Notes: generated by a model not told the origin, from the letters alone. DNA of 64,000 nucleotides from an uncultured Chloroflexota bacterium (GCA_958296175.1 OY282448.1:434001-498000), one strand, 5' to 3'. Positions 8,083-19,718 are shown, counted from the first letter of the stretch. Numbers and translations are program-made.

Positions 8083-9411
8083 GTGCGTGACGAGGCCATG
8101 CGCGCCACGATGCTGCAGATTGGCCGCGCCGCCATTGCGGCGGTCGACCCGGCGGCGGCCGTGCGCGGCGCGGCGGCGGCGGCGCCGCAGGGATTCCACG
8201 TCGGCGGCCTGCACGCGGCCGATCGGGACGTGGAGCGCGTCATCGTGCTGGGCGCTGGCAAGGCCAGCCCGCGCATGGCGGCCGAGCTGGAGCGCATCCT
8301 GGGCGGACGAGTCAGCGGCGGGCTGATCGTGACGAAGGACGGCTACGCCGAACCGACCGAGCGGGTCGAGATCATGGCGGCTGGCCATCCGGTGCCCGAC
8401 GAACGCGGCGTGGAGGGGGCCCGGCGGCTGCTGGCCGCGGCGCAGGACGCCGGCGAACGCGATCTGGTGGTCTGCGCCATTTCCGGGGGCGGTTCCGCCC
8501 TAACGCCCTCGCCGCCGTGCGGCGTCACGCTGGCGGAGCTGCAAACGCTGACGGAGCGCCTGCTGCGCTGCGGCGCCACCATCAACCAGATAAACGCCGT
8601 GCGCAAACACCTGTCGGAGTTTCACGGCGGGCGGCTGGCGGCCGCGGCCGCGCCGGCGCGGGTGGTGAGCCTGCTGGTGAGCGACGTGGTGGGCAATCCC
8701 GTGGACGTGATTGCCTCAGGGCCGACGGCGCCGGACCCGACCACCTATGCCGACGCGCTGGCGGCGCTGGACGCCTTCGACCTGCGCGCGGCGGCGCCGG
8801 CCTCGATCCGCGCCCATCTGGAACTGGGAGCGCGCGGCGGCCTGCCCGAGACGCCGAAACCCGACGACCCGCTGTTCGAGCGCGTGACCACCCGGGTGAT
8901 CGCCGACAACGCCAAAGCCGGGCGCGCGGCCGCGGCGGCCGCCCAGGCCGCCGGTCTGCACGCGCAGTTCGTAACCGCCAGGGTTCAGGGCGAAGCGCGG
9001 GAGATTGCCAAGCTGATTGCGGGCGCGGCGCTGGACATTCGGGACGGCGGCCGCCCGGTGCCGCGCCCGGGCTGCGCCATCTTTGGCGGCGAAACCACGG
9101 TGACGGTGCGCGGCGGCGGGCGCGGCGGGCGCTGCCAGGAGCTGGCCGCGGCCGCCGCCGACCTGCTGGCGGGCGAGGCGCGCGCGGCGGTCTTCGCTCT
9201 GGCCACCGACGGCACCGACGGGCCCACCGACGCCAGCGGCGGGCTGATCGACGGCGCCACGCGGGCGCGGGCGCACGCCCGCGGCGGCGATATCGAGCGC
9301 ACCCTGGACGACAACGACGCCTACTCGTATCTGGACTGCTGCGGCGACCTGGTCGTCACGGGGCCGACCGGCACCAACGTGAACGATCTCTATATGGCGT
9401 TCGGCTGGTGA
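8083..9411 (+). CDS. Glycerate 2-kinase (MOFRL/GckA family)
   Basis: 442 residues from GTG 8083, chosen because GGAGAG lies six bases upstream and because VRDEAMRATMLQIGRAAI is the usual family start. Residues ~50-60 have VLGAGKASPRMA; a glycine-rich segment (AISGGGSALTPSP) lies near residue 135; a long Rossmann-like domain (VSLLVSDVVGNPVDVIASGPT) follows. The C-terminal MOFRL domain has FALATDGTDGPTDASGG. The enzyme phosphorylates D-glycerate to 2-phosphoglycerate, feeding sugar-acid or glyoxylate breakdown into glycolysis. This suits a genome with acid-sugar dehydratases. A possible -10 (TACACT, 8046-8051) precedes the gene. Its stop overlaps the start of the LysM gene. Confidence 0.88.
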   Translation: MRDEAMRATMLQIGRAAIAAVDPAAAVRGAAAAAPQGFHVGGLHAADRDVERVIVLGAGKASPRMAAELERILGGRVSGGLIVTKDGYAEPTERVEIMAAGHPVPDERGVEGARRLLAAAQDAGERDLVVCAISGGGSALTPSPPCGVTLAELQTLTERLLRCGATINQINAVRKHLSEFHGGRLAAAAAPARVVSLLVSDVVGNPVDVIASGPTAPDPTTYADALAALDAFDLRAAAPASIRAHLELGARGGLPETPKPDDPLFERVTTRVIADNAKAGRAAAAAAQAAGLHAQFVTARVQGEAREIAKLIAGAALDIRDGGRPVPRPGCAIFGGETTVTVRGGGRGGRCQELAAAAADLLAGEARAAVFALATDGTDGPTDASGGLIDGATRARAHARGGDIERTLDDNDAYSYLDCCGDLVVTGPTGTNVNDLYMAFGW

Positions 9412-10097
9412 CGACCGAGAGCGCGGGGGTGGACGGCGCGCCGGAAATTCGTTGGGTCACGGTCACCGGCCCGGAGGCGCTGCAACCGCTGGACCGGCAT
9501 TGGATCCGTTACGTGCGCCTGGGGCTGTTGTTCGCCGCCGTGCTCATCACCTGGCGCATCCTGGCCTGGCAAGAGGACGGGTACCGCGCGGCGGCCGCGG
9601 GCGCGGACGGCGCGGCGGTCTTGCAGCCTCTGCCGCCGCGCGTGAGCGTGCAGGTTCCCACGCCCGCGCCCGAACTCCCGCAGCAACCCACGGTTCCCAT
9701 CGTGGTGCTGCCGCCCACCCCCACGCCGTCCCCCGCGGCAACGCCCACGCCCACCCCAACACCTGCGCCGCTGGTGCACCAGGTGCGCCCCGGCGACACC
9801 TTGTCGGGCATTGCGCAGCGCTACGGCGTGTCGATGGACGCCATCGCCGCCATCAACGAGATTGCCGACCGCGACAACCTGCTGGTGAGCCAGGAGCTGC
9901 GCCTGCCGGCCGACGCCCTGCGGCCGGCGGCCGGCGCGGAGCCGGACGTCTACACCGTTCAACCCGGCGACACGCTCAGCACCATCGCGGTGGCCTACGG
10001 GGTGAACGTGGACGACCTGATGACCGTCAACGGCCTGAACGACCCGGACAGCATCTTCGTCGGCCAACGCCTCCAAATCCCCGCCCGCGCCGCCTGA
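9408..10097 (+). CDS. Membrane-anchored protein with two LysM domains
   Basis: 229 residues from GTG 9408, which overlaps the glycerate kinase stop as GTGA, so translation is probably coupled. A single membrane helix (RLGLLFAAVLITWRILAW) lies at about residues 37-55. A Pro/Thr-rich linker (TPTPSPAATPTPTPTP) leads to two LysM repeats, HQVRPGDTLSGIAQRYGVSM and YTVQPGDTLSTIAVAYGVNV, each closing with LLVSQELRLP or IFVGQRLQIP. LysM domains bind N-acetylglucosamine polymers such as peptidoglycan. The topology suggests an anchored protein with its LysM modules outside the membrane. No catalytic domain is present. Confidence 0.85.
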   Translation: MTTESAGVDGAPEIRWVTVTGPEALQPLDRHWIRYVRLGLLFAAVLITWRILAWQEDGYRAAAAGADGAAVLQPLPPRVSVQVPTPAPELPQQPTVPIVVLPPTPTPSPAATPTPTPTPAPLVHQVRPGDTLSGIAQRYGVSMDAIAAINEIADRDNLLVSQELRLPADALRPAAGAEPDVYTVQPGDTLSTIAVAYGVNVDDLMTVNGLNDPDSIFVGQRLQIPARAA

Positions 10098-10167
10098 GCC
10101 GCGCACGAGCCGCCGGGGATTTTCCTGCCCGAAGCTGCACTCCTGCACAGCGCCCGCCTCCCGCATC

Positions 10168-10202
10168 CTTCCTCACCCGCCTTCTCTCTCAAGGAGAAGG
10201 GA
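10168..10202. repeat. Single copy of dispersed palindromic repeat
   Basis: CTTCCTCACCCGCCTTCTCTCTC followed by AAGGAGAAGGG is a diverged copy of the CCCTCACCC/CTCTCCC palindrome. It lies just after the LysM gene, where it could act as a transcription terminator. The rest of the 305-bp spacer 10098-10402 shows only a possible -10 box (TACACT, 10257-10262) and the ribosome-binding site GGGAGG of the next gene. Confidence 0.6.
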
Positions 10203-10402
10203 ACGGCGGGGGCAAGCGCGCCGGTCGTGGTGGTTGGTGATATTGGGGGCGGGTCGTACACTGCGGGGGTCCCAGGCGGGGTCGGTCTCGCCGCGGCGGT
10301 CGTTCACGAAGGCCGCGCCTATGGTCCGCGGCGCACGGGGGCGCTGCTGCGCTGGGCGGCGGGAGTTGCCGCGCCCAGGTTCGAATCGGGAGGTTCTGAC
10401 GC

Positions 10403-12406
10403 ATGGCTGAAGATGTGACGGTGGGCCCTGTCGCCAATACCTGGCAGCGCGTTGGCGGCGAGGAGGGCGGCACGGTCACGTCTATTGCAGTGGCCGCGCG
10501 GGCCGAGGGCCGCCGCATGTTCCTTGGAACCATGTCCGGCATCTTCATCTCCGACGACGACGGCGCGACGTGGCGAATTTCCAACGACCAGCTCACCAGC
10601 CCGTACGTGCAGGCGGTGGCCGTCTCGCCGGACTACGACCGCGACAGCAACGTTTTTGCCGGCGCGGTGCAGGGCGGGGTGTTCAAGTCCTTTGACGGCG
10701 GGGCGTCCTGGAACCGGCTCTCGTTCTGGGGCGCGATTCCCAACGTGGTGGCGCTGGCGCTGGCGCCTTCGTACGCCACAGACCGCATTGCCTTGCTGGG
10801 CACGGACGGCGACGGGGTCTACCGCACGACCAACGGCGGGCGGAGCTGGAACCCGTCCAACGTGGGGCTGTCGGGGCTGAGCGTGCAAGCCATTGCCGTA
10901 TCGCCCGAATTTCGCACCGATCAGATGGTGGTGGCCGGCATTGTGAACGGCGGCGTGTGCCGCTCCAGCGACGGCGGGCGCTCCTGGGAGCAGCTGGCGT
11001 CGGACGACTTTGCGACCGCCACCGTGCAGGCGCTGGCGCTGGCGCCCAACTTCGGCGCCGACCGCACCATCGTGGCCGGCGCCGAGGAGCACGGCCTGTG
11101 GATCTCCAAGGACGGCGGCCGCTCCTGGACGCGCGTTGCGGAGGCCGGTGACGCCGCCGTGAACGCGGTGGCGATTTCGCCGGGGTTCGCCGACGACCAG
11201 ACCATCGTGGCCGGCACCGGCGACCAGGGCGTGGTGGTGAGCACCGACGGCGGCGCCTCGTGGGAGAGCCGCACGCTGGACGAGGCGTATGGCTCGATTC
11301 TGACGCTGGCGCTGCTGGCCGGCGAGAGCGCGCCGGCGCTGTGGGCGGGCACGTTCAGCACCGGGCTGCTGCACTCGGACGACCTGGGCAGGACCTGGAC
11401 CCCCCGCAACACGGGCGTCACCAGCCAGAACTGGGTCACGATGGCGCTCTCGCCCGACTTCGGGCACGACCGCACGATGTTCGCGGGCGGTTCGGGCAGC
11501 GGAGTGCACTGCTCGACGGACGCGGGCGCGGCGTGGGACGCGTGCGGCGACGAGCTGGTGGATCTGGACATCGCGGACATTGCGCCCTCGCCGCTGTTCG
11601 GGTCGGACGGCGCGGTGCTGGCCGCCACGAACGCAGGGCTGTTCCGCAGCGACGACCGCGGGCAGAGCTGGGACGAAGCCGTGGAAGGTTTCGATCTGGA
11701 CGACGTACGCGCCATCGGCTTCTCGTCCACGTTCGCGGACGACGGCGTGGTCTTTGCCGGGGGCGCGCTGGGGTTGACCTATCGCAGCAACGACGGCGGC
11801 GCGACCTGGGAACGGCTGGCGCACGACTTCGACGGCGAAACCGTGGTGGCGCTGGCCACCGGGCCGGACTTTGCGTCCGACCGCGCCGTCTTCGCGGGCA
11901 CCATCGGCTCAGGCGCCGCGGCGGTGCACGTCAGCTATGACGGCGGGGAGTCGTTCGAGCGATTCATCGAACACGACACCACCACGCCGTGGGTCTCCAT
12001 CGCCGTGCCGTCCACGTACACCAACGAGAACCGCGCCTGGCTGTTCGCCACCTCCAGCCAGGTGTTCCGGCCCACGGCCCGCTTCGAGGACGTGTGGTCG
12101 GGAACCTATCCGGCCGACGCCGAGACGTCGGTGCTGGCAATTTCGGCCACGCCAACGTTCGCCGACGACACCACGGTGTACGCCGCGACCAGCCGGGGAG
12201 TGTTCCGCTCCAGCAACGGCGGGGCGGGTTGGTCGGAGTTCAACCCCGGCCTGCGCAACCGGGCCGTGCTGCGCGTGGCCGCCTCGCCAAACTACGCCAC
12301 GGACCACACGGTCTACGCCATGGCGCTGGGGGGAGAAATCTGGCGGCTGGTGGACGAGCCGGAGTCGCGGCTCGGCGAGGCGATGGCGCCGACTGACATC
12401 ATCTGA
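10403..12406 (+). CDS. Twelve-Asp-box BNR/sialidase-fold repeat protein
   Basis: 667 residues; ATG preceded by GGGAGGTTCTGACGC. The protein is built almost wholly of ~50-residue units of the form 'aLAlSPdFa.D.tvfAGt..GGvfrSdDGGaSW', with about twelve Asp boxes (for example SDDDGATW, SFDGGASW, SSDGGRSW, STDGGASW, SDDRGQSW, SNDGGATW). This is the pattern of the Vps10/sortilin and photosystem-stability-factor (Ycf48)-like propellers. Two stacked propellers are the simplest fold. No signal peptide, membrane helix or catalytic signature is seen. Many relatives are labelled glycosyl hydrolase or exo-alpha-sialidase on the repeats alone, so the function is unknown. Confidence 0.75.
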   Translation: MAEDVTVGPVANTWQRVGGEEGGTVTSIAVAARAEGRRMFLGTMSGIFISDDDGATWRISNDQLTSPYVQAVAVSPDYDRDSNVFAGAVQGGVFKSFDGGASWNRLSFWGAIPNVVALALAPSYATDRIALLGTDGDGVYRTTNGGRSWNPSNVGLSGLSVQAIAVSPEFRTDQMVVAGIVNGGVCRSSDGGRSWEQLASDDFATATVQALALAPNFGADRTIVAGAEEHGLWISKDGGRSWTRVAEAGDAAVNAVAISPGFADDQTIVAGTGDQGVVVSTDGGASWESRTLDEAYGSILTLALLAGESAPALWAGTFSTGLLHSDDLGRTWTPRNTGVTSQNWVTMALSPDFGHDRTMFAGGSGSGVHCSTDAGAAWDACGDELVDLDIADIAPSPLFGSDGAVLAATNAGLFRSDDRGQSWDEAVEGFDLDDVRAIGFSSTFADDGVVFAGGALGLTYRSNDGGATWERLAHDFDGETVVALATGPDFASDRAVFAGTIGSGAAAVHVSYDGGESFERFIEHDTTTPWVSIAVPSTYTNENRAWLFATSSQVFRPTARFEDVWSGTYPADAETSVLAISATPTFADDTTVYAATSRGVFRSSNGGAGWSEFNPGLRNRAVLRVAASPNYATDHTVYAMALGGEIWRLVDEPESRLGEAMAPTDII

Positions 12407-12451
12407 GCCGGCCGCGTCCAGGCAGCGGACGGCTGCGCGGCGGTGGGACCG

Positions 12452-12565
12452 CTAGGGAACGATGGAGTAGAGCCACGTCCCCAGCACGAGCGACGCGGCG
12501 GCGATGGCCAGCACCGCGGCCAGAGCGCGGGGCGTGACGCGGGAGCGGCTGGGTCGACGCAACAT
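12452..12565 (-). CDS. Putative 37-residue single-helix membrane peptide
   Basis: A short open frame that translates to a basic N-terminus (MLRRPSRSRVTPRA) followed by one hydrophobic helix (LAAVLAIAAASLVLGTWLYS) and IVP. That is the arrangement of a positive-inside small membrane protein. An AGGA lies about 14 bases before the ATG, which is rather distant. It fills part of the otherwise gene-free stretch 12407-12754, where I see nothing else. High GC produces chance frames, so the case rests on the clean basic-then-hydrophobic pattern. Confidence 0.4.
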   Translation of the reverse strand: MLRRPSRSRVTPRALAAVLAIAAASLVLGTWLYSIVP

Positions 12566-12754
12566 GGGAGGGTGACCGTTCCTGCGCAGGTCTTCGGAGC
12601 GGGTGCGGCACCTAGCCTAGAGAGCGCCGCCGGCCCGCGCAACCGGGGGCGGGGACGAGGTGCAGGCGCCGCGGCGCGGCACGGGCGTTCGCGGCTCCCC
12701 TCCGCCGCGCGGAGGAGGGTTGCGGGCGCTGCGCGCGGGGCCTAGCATGCTGGC

Positions 12755-13270
12755 ATGACTCTTCTGTTCGACACGCTCGACGCATCGCAACGGCTCCAAG
12801 AGGCGGGGTTCGAAGAGGGACAAGCGGCCGCGATGGTCTCCGTCTTTTCCAGAGAGCTCAGCGGCAACTTGGCGACGAAAGACCAGGTCGAGGGGCTGCG
12901 CGCTGACGTTACGCAAGAAATCGCGAGCGTCCGCGGTGAAATTGCCGAGCTGCGCGGCGAAATCGCCGAGCTCCGCAGCGAGGTGCGCAGCGAAATCGCC
13001 GAGGTGCGCAGCGAAATCGCCGAGCTCCGCGGCGAGGTGCGCAGCGAAATCGCCGAGGTGCGCGGCGAAATCGCCGAGCTCCGCGGCGAGGTGCGCGGCG
13101 AAATCGCCGAGGTGCGCGGCGAAGTTGCCCAGCTGCGCGACAAGATGGAGACCATGGAACAGCGGCTGGTGCACCGTATGACCATCCGCCTGGGCATAAT
13201 GTTCGTCGGGGCCGTCACCCTCATGCTCACCGCGCAGAGCATCATCATCGCCTTCTTCCTTCGGGCCTAG
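12755..13270 (+). CDS. Coiled-coil membrane protein (DUF1640/CCDC90-like) with internal 18-residue repeats
   Basis: 171 residues. Residues 1-40 form a small N-terminal head (LFDTLDASQRLQEAGFEEGQ) as in DUF1640 proteins. Residues ~50-130 are a long heptad coiled coil made of near-identical EIAEVRG/EIAELRG/EVRG units in an 18-residue (54-bp) period. A C-terminal membrane helix (GIMFVGAVTLMLTAQSIII) completes the layout typical of this family, which is related to mitochondrial MCU regulators. The bacterial role is unknown. The DNA of the coil (about 12930-13135) is a tandem repeat and so prone to length change. A short ATG context with no clear ribosome-binding site was accepted. Confidence 0.7.
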   Translation: MTLLFDTLDASQRLQEAGFEEGQAAAMVSVFSRELSGNLATKDQVEGLRADVTQEIASVRGEIAELRGEIAELRSEVRSEIAEVRSEIAELRGEVRSEIAEVRGEIAELRGEVRGEIAEVRGEVAQLRDKMETMEQRLVHRMTIRLGIMFVGAVTLMLTAQSIIIAFFLRA

Positions 13271-13440
13271 CGGACCGCGCAGCCCTGCACGCCCGCAGCG
13301 GAACGTGCGCGTGCGGCGGCGGCCGGAATGATTCGCAGCGGCGCGGCGGTGCCGCTGGACGGCGGGGCGGCCTTTGCTAAACTCCCGTGACGGCGAGTGC
13401 GTGAACGTTTTCACAAAGTCCGTGAGGATCGGGTGACCCG

Positions 13441-13650
13441 GTGGGCGTTCTCCGGTCGGCGGCGCTCGCGCTGGAGTTTGGCTTTGTCGTCGGCGCCTGC
13501 ATGGTCGTCGGCATTCTGGGAGGCCGCTGGATCGATGCGCAGTTCGGCACGCAGCCGATCATGTTGCTGCTCGGCGTGCTGCTGGGTCTGGCCGCAAGCG
13601 CCTACCTCATGTACCTGATCTTTTCCTGGCAGCGAGTCCGGGGCGGCTGA
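13441..13650 (+). CDS. atpZ: AtpZ/AtpI-family protein (ATP synthase assembly or ion-supply factor)
   Basis: 69 residues from GTG 13441. Two membrane helices (ALEFGFVVGACMVVGILGG and PIMLLLGVLLGLAASAYLMY) are joined by the conserved RWIDAQFGTQP loop, which identifies the AtpZ/AtpI group. It is the first gene of the ATP synthase operon and ends 3 bp before atpB. AtpI-type proteins assist c-ring assembly, and AtpZ/AtpI pairs have been linked to Mg/Ca uptake; which applies here is not known. A possible -10 box (TAAACT, 13378-13383) lies upstream, without a convincing -35. Confidence 0.75.
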   Translation: MGVLRSAALALEFGFVVGACMVVGILGGRWIDAQFGTQPIMLLLGVLLGLAASAYLMYLIFSWQRVRGG

Positions 13651-13653
13651 GCG

Positions 13654-14770
<1,117 letters not shown>

Positions 14771-14806
14771 CGCCACGCGAACCCACCGCCGCGGAGATCG
14801 ATCGGT

Positions 14807-15304
14807 ATGAGTGAGCTCGGGATCGTCTTTCCCAACATCCTGTTTCAGCTCTTCAACTTCCTGCTCTTCCTGGGGATTCTGTACTGGCTGCTCTTCAAGC
14901 CGGTCACCTTCATGCTGGAGCGCCGCCGCCAGCGGATTGCCGAAAGCCTGAGCGAGGCCGAGACGCTGCGCACGCAGGTCGAAACCGAGCGCGCCGAGTT
15001 CCAGTCCGAGCTGGCCGCCGCGCGCGCGCAGGCGCAGCGCATCCGCGAGGAAGCCAGCCGCGCCGCCGAGACCATGCGCGACCGCGAGCTGGCGCAAGCG
15101 CGCAGCGACGCCGAGCGCCTGCGCACGGACGCCGCGGCCGAGATCGCGCGCGACCGCGCGCGGGTGGCCGAGGAACTGCGCGCCCACACCGCCGAGCTCG
15201 TGGTCAGCGCCACCGCGCGCGTGGTGGGCCGAACCATCGACGACCCCGAACATCGGCGGCTGGTGCAGGAAGCGGTGGCCGAAGCGGCAGGGAGCCGGCG
15301 TTAG
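14807..15304 (+). CDS. atpF: ATP synthase F0 subunit b
   Basis: 165 residues. One N-terminal membrane helix (QLFNFLLFLGILYWLLFKPV) is followed by a long charged coiled coil (ERRRQRIAESLSEAETLRTQ onward) and a conserved C-terminal TARVVGRTIDDPEH segment. It forms the peripheral stalk that holds F1 against rotation and binds subunit delta. It is followed after 2 bp by atpH. Confidence 0.93.
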   Translation: MSELGIVFPNILFQLFNFLLFLGILYWLLFKPVTFMLERRRQRIAESLSEAETLRTQVETERAEFQSELAAARAQAQRIREEASRAAETMRDRELAQARSDAERLRTDAAAEIARDRARVAEELRAHTAELVVSATARVVGRTIDDPEHRRLVQEAVAEAAGSRR

Positions 15305-15306
15305 CC

Positions 15307-15867
15307 ATGCGCGGCAGCCGGCGCCGCCGCGCGGCCCGCTACGCCGACGCCGTGGCGGCGGAGGCGCAGGCCGCGCACGCCGAGTCGGCCCGGGCGGCCG
15401 AGCGGGCCTGGTCGGCCTGGGAGGCCGATCTGGACGCGCTGGCCGCGCTGGCCGCGGACGACCGCTGCCGCCGTTTCCTGCAAAGCACCTCCATCCCGCT
15501 GGCGGAGCGTCTGTCCGCGGCGCAGCGCGCCGCCGGCGACGCCCTGTCGGCGCGCGGGCTGGGCCTGCTGCGTCTGCTGGCCGAGCAGCGCGCGCTGGAC
15601 CTGACCCGCGAAATCGCCCGACGGGTGCGCGCCGCGGCCGACGAGGCCCAGCAGGTGGACCGCGTGCACGTGACCGCGGCCGTGGACCTGCACGGCGAGG
15701 AGCTGGACGAGCTGCGCGCCCAGCTGACAACGCCGGGGCGCACCCTGCGGCTGACCACCGACACCGATCCGGCGCTGTTGGGCGGCTTCGTCGTCCGCCG
15801 CGGCGACGACATTCTCGACGTGAGCGTTCGCGCCAGGCTGCACGCGCTGGCGTCCACACTGCGTTAG
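15307..15867 (+). CDS. atpH: ATP synthase F1 subunit delta
   Basis: 186 residues. The N-terminal helical bundle begins RRRAARYADAVAAEAQ and the C-terminal part carries the conserved LLGGFVVRRGDDILDVSVRA segment (the usual 'lGGl.iridd.iiDgSvr..L'). It connects the peripheral stalk to the top of F1. It sits between atpF and atpA with 2- and 15-bp gaps. Sequence is Ala/Arg-rich, as in other high-GC delta subunits. Confidence 0.92.
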   Translation: MRGSRRRRAARYADAVAAEAQAAHAESARAAERAWSAWEADLDALAALAADDRCRRFLQSTSIPLAERLSAAQRAAGDALSARGLGLLRLLAEQRALDLTREIARRVRAAADEAQQVDRVHVTAAVDLHGEELDELRAQLTTPGRTLRLTTDTDPALLGGFVVRRGDDILDVSVRARLHALASTLR

Positions 15868-15882
15868 CAGGAGTTTCCAGGC

Positions 15883-17412
15883 ATGGCCATCAGCCCCGAC
15901 GACATCGCAACCGCGCTCCGGCAGCAGATCGAGGGCTTCCAGGCCCAAGCAGAGCAGGCCAACGTGGGCCACGTGCTCGAAGTCAGCGACGGCGTGGCGC
16001 GGCTCTCTGGTCTGTCCCACGCCATGGCCGGCGAGCTGCTGGCCTTCCCGAACGACGTCACCGGCATGGCGCTCAACCTGGAAGAGGACACGGTTGGTGC
16101 GGTGATTCTGGGCGACTATCTGCAAATTCAGGAAGGCGACGAGGTGCGCACGACGGCGCGCGTGGCGGAGGTGCCGGTCGGCCCCGAGCTGCTGGGCCGG
16201 GTGGTCAACGCCATCGGCGAGCCGGTGGACGGCAAAGGCCCCATCGACGCCGCGCGCAGCGACGTGATCGAGAAAGTGGCGCCAGGCGTGGCGCTGCGGC
16301 AAAACGTCGACACCCCGGTGCAAACCGGGCTGAAGGCCATCGACTCCATGACGCCGATCGGCCGCGGCCAGCGCGAACTGATTATCGGCGACCGCCAGAT
16401 TGGCAAGACCGCCATCGCGCTGGACACCATCATCAACCAGCGCGGCGGCGACCTGATCTGCATCTACTGCGCCGTGGGGCAGAAGGAGAGCGCCGTGGCG
16501 CAGGTGGTGGCCACCCTGCAGGAGGCTGGCGCGCTGGAGCACACCATCGTGGTGTCGGCCTCGGCCAGCGAGCCGGCGGCGCTGCAGTTCATGGCCCCGT
16601 TCGCGGCCTGCACCATGGGCGAATACTTCCGCGACAACGGCCAGGACGCGCTGGTGATCTACGACGACCTGACCAAGCACGCCTGGGCTTACCGCCAGGT
16701 GTCGCTGGTGCTGCGGCGACCGCCGGGACGCGAGGCCTACCCCGGCGACGTGTTCTACCTGCACTCGCGTCTGCTGGAACGCGCGGCGCGCATGTCGGAC
16801 GACCTGGGGGGCGGCAGCCTTACCGCGCTGCCCCTGATCGAGACGCAGGAAGGCGACGTGACGACCTACATCCCCACCAACGTGATCTCGATTACGGATG
16901 GGCAGATTTATCTGGAGGCGGACCTGTTCAACGCGGGCGTCCGCCCCGCCATCAACCCCGGCATTTCCGTCTCGCGCGTGGGCGGCGACGCGCAGATTCG
17001 CGCCATGAAGTCGGTGGCGGGCGGCCTGCGCCTGGACCTGTCGCAGTACCGCGACGTGGCGGCCTTCGCCCAGTTCGCCTCCGACCTGGACCGCGCCACG
17101 CGCAACCAGCTGGAGCGCGGCCAGCGGGTGACCGAGCTGCTGAAGCAGCGGCAGTTCACGCCCATGCCGGTCGAAGAGCAGGTCTGCGTCATCTTTGCCG
17201 GCACGCAAGGCCTGGCCGACGACGTGCCAGTCGCCGACGTGGACCGCTTCGAGCAGGAGATGCTGGCCTATCTGCGCGACTTGCACGCCGGCCTGCTGGA
17301 ACGCGTGCGTTCCAGCGGCGATCTGGGCGACGACGGCGAAGCCGACCTGCGGCGCGCCATCGAGGATTTCAAAGCCAACGTGTTCGGCGCCGGCGCCGCG
17401 GCGGCCGGCTAG
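15883..17412 (+). CDS. atpA: ATP synthase F1 subunit alpha
   Basis: 509 residues; ATG after AGGAGTTTCCAGGC. Domains follow the family: beta-barrel, nucleotide-binding domain and C-terminal helices. The P-loop is [11 protein letters not shown], with Ile in place of the usual Thr after GDRQ. The arginine-finger segment is [11 protein letters not shown]. The subunit binds non-catalytic nucleotide and shapes the catalytic site of beta. Its length is normal. Confidence 0.97.
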   Translation: MAISPDDIATALRQQIEGFQAQAEQANVGHVLEVSDGVARLSGLSHAMAGELLAFPNDVTGMALNLEEDTVGAVILGDYLQIQEGDEVRTTARVAEVPVGPELLGRVVNAIGEPVDGKGPIDAARSDVIEKVAPGVALRQNVDTPVQTGLKAIDSMTPIGRGQRELIIGDRQIGKTAIALDTIINQRGGDLICIYCAVGQKESAVAQVVATLQEAGALEHTIVVSASASEPAALQFMAPFAACTMGEYFRDNGQDALVIYDDLTKHAWAYRQVSLVLRRPPGREAYPGDVFYLHSRLLERAARMSDDLGGGSLTALPLIETQEGDVTTYIPTNVISITDGQIYLEADLFNAGVRPAINPGISVSRVGGDAQIRAMKSVAGGLRLDLSQYRDVAAFAQFASDLDRATRNQLERGQRVTELLKQRQFTPMPVEEQVCVIFAGTQGLADDVPVADVDRFEQEMLAYLRDLHAGLLERVRSSGDLGDDGEADLRRAIEDFKANVFGAGAAAAG

Positions 17413-17429
17413 CTCACGGCGGTCCGCGC

Positions 17430-18296
17430 GTGCCCAGCCCCCTCGACCTTCGCCGGCGCATCCGCAGCGTCGACAACACCCGCCAGATCACGCGGGCCAT
17501 GCAGCTGGTGGCCGCCTCGCGCATGCGGCGCGCGCAGGAAGCCGTGCAGGCGTTGCGCCCCTATGCGACGCACATTGCGTCCCTGGTCGAACGGCTGGTG
17601 CGCGCCACCGGCGAAGAGCGCCTGCCCGTGCTGCTGCGCCCGCGGCCGATCGCGCGCACGGCCTACCTGGTGCTCACCACCAACCGCGGCCTGGCCGGGC
17701 CGCTGAACTCCAACATCGTGCGCACCGCCGCGCGCGAAGTGGACGCCGCGCCGCCGGGCGTGGAGGTGAGCCTGGTGGTGGTGGGCCGCAAGGGCCACGT
17801 GGCGCTGCGGGGGCTGTACGACCTGACGGCCGTGTTCACGGACATCGGCGATCAGCCGTCGGTGCGGGACATCACGCCGCTGACCACCTTGCTGGTGGAC
17901 GGGTTCGCCAGCGGCGAGTTCGACGAAGTGCGGATGATCTATCCGGAGTTCGTCAACACCTTGACGCAGCGGCCCACAGTCGTGCGGCTGCTGCCGGTGG
18001 TGCTGCCGGAGGAGTTCGAGTCGACGCGGGACGAGGACATCATCTTCGAGCCCGACCCGCACGTCGTGCTGGAAGCCATCGTGCCGCGGTTCGTGGAAAT
18101 GACTGTCTACGAAGCGTTCCTGGAACTGGCGGCCAGCGAGCAAAGCGCGCGCATGGTGGCCATGCGCGCCGCCACCGACAACGCCACGGAACTGATCGAA
18201 AGCCTGCGGCTGGCCTACAACAAGCTGCGGCAGTCGCGCATCACCAGCGAGATCATCGACATTGCCGCCGGCGCGAGCGCGCTGGCCGACGCCTAG
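17430..18296 (+). CDS. atpG: ATP synthase F1 subunit gamma
   Basis: 288 residues from GTG 17430. The N-terminal helix begins LDLRRRIRSVDNTRQITRAM and the C-terminal helix contains ARMVAMRAATDNATELIES, the two coiled-coil strands of the central rotor shaft. The middle has the Rossmann-like fold (LVLTTNRGLAGPLNSNI). It transmits torque from the c-ring to the alpha3beta3 head. It lies between atpA and atpD with 17- and 18-bp gaps. Confidence 0.95.
   Translation: MPSPLDLRRRIRSVDNTRQITRAMQLVAASRMRRAQEAVQALRPYATHIASLVERLVRATGEERLPVLLRPRPIARTAYLVLTTNRGLAGPLNSNIVRTAAREVDAAPPGVEVSLVVVGRKGHVALRGLYDLTAVFTDIGDQPSVRDITPLTTLLVDGFASGEFDEVRMIYPEFVNTLTQRPTVVRLLPVVLPEEFESTRDEDIIFEPDPHVVLEAIVPRFVEMTVYEAFLELAASEQSARMVAMRAATDNATELIESLRLAYNKLRQSRITSEIIDIAAGASALADA

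Positions 18297-19718
<1,422 letters not shown>

Noticed and set aside
10376..10400. GGTTCGAATC resembling a tRNA T-loop before the BNR gene
   Set aside because: The flanking bases do not pair into a T-stem and no acceptor, D or anticodon arms can be found around it.
12936..13135. Possible CRISPR array in the 54-bp repeats
   Set aside because: The repeats have no variable spacers and encode a regular coiled coil in frame.
15301..17286. 661-residue minus-strand frame opposite atpA and atpH
   Set aside because: It is antisense to clearly conserved ATP synthase genes and lacks any recognisable domain.
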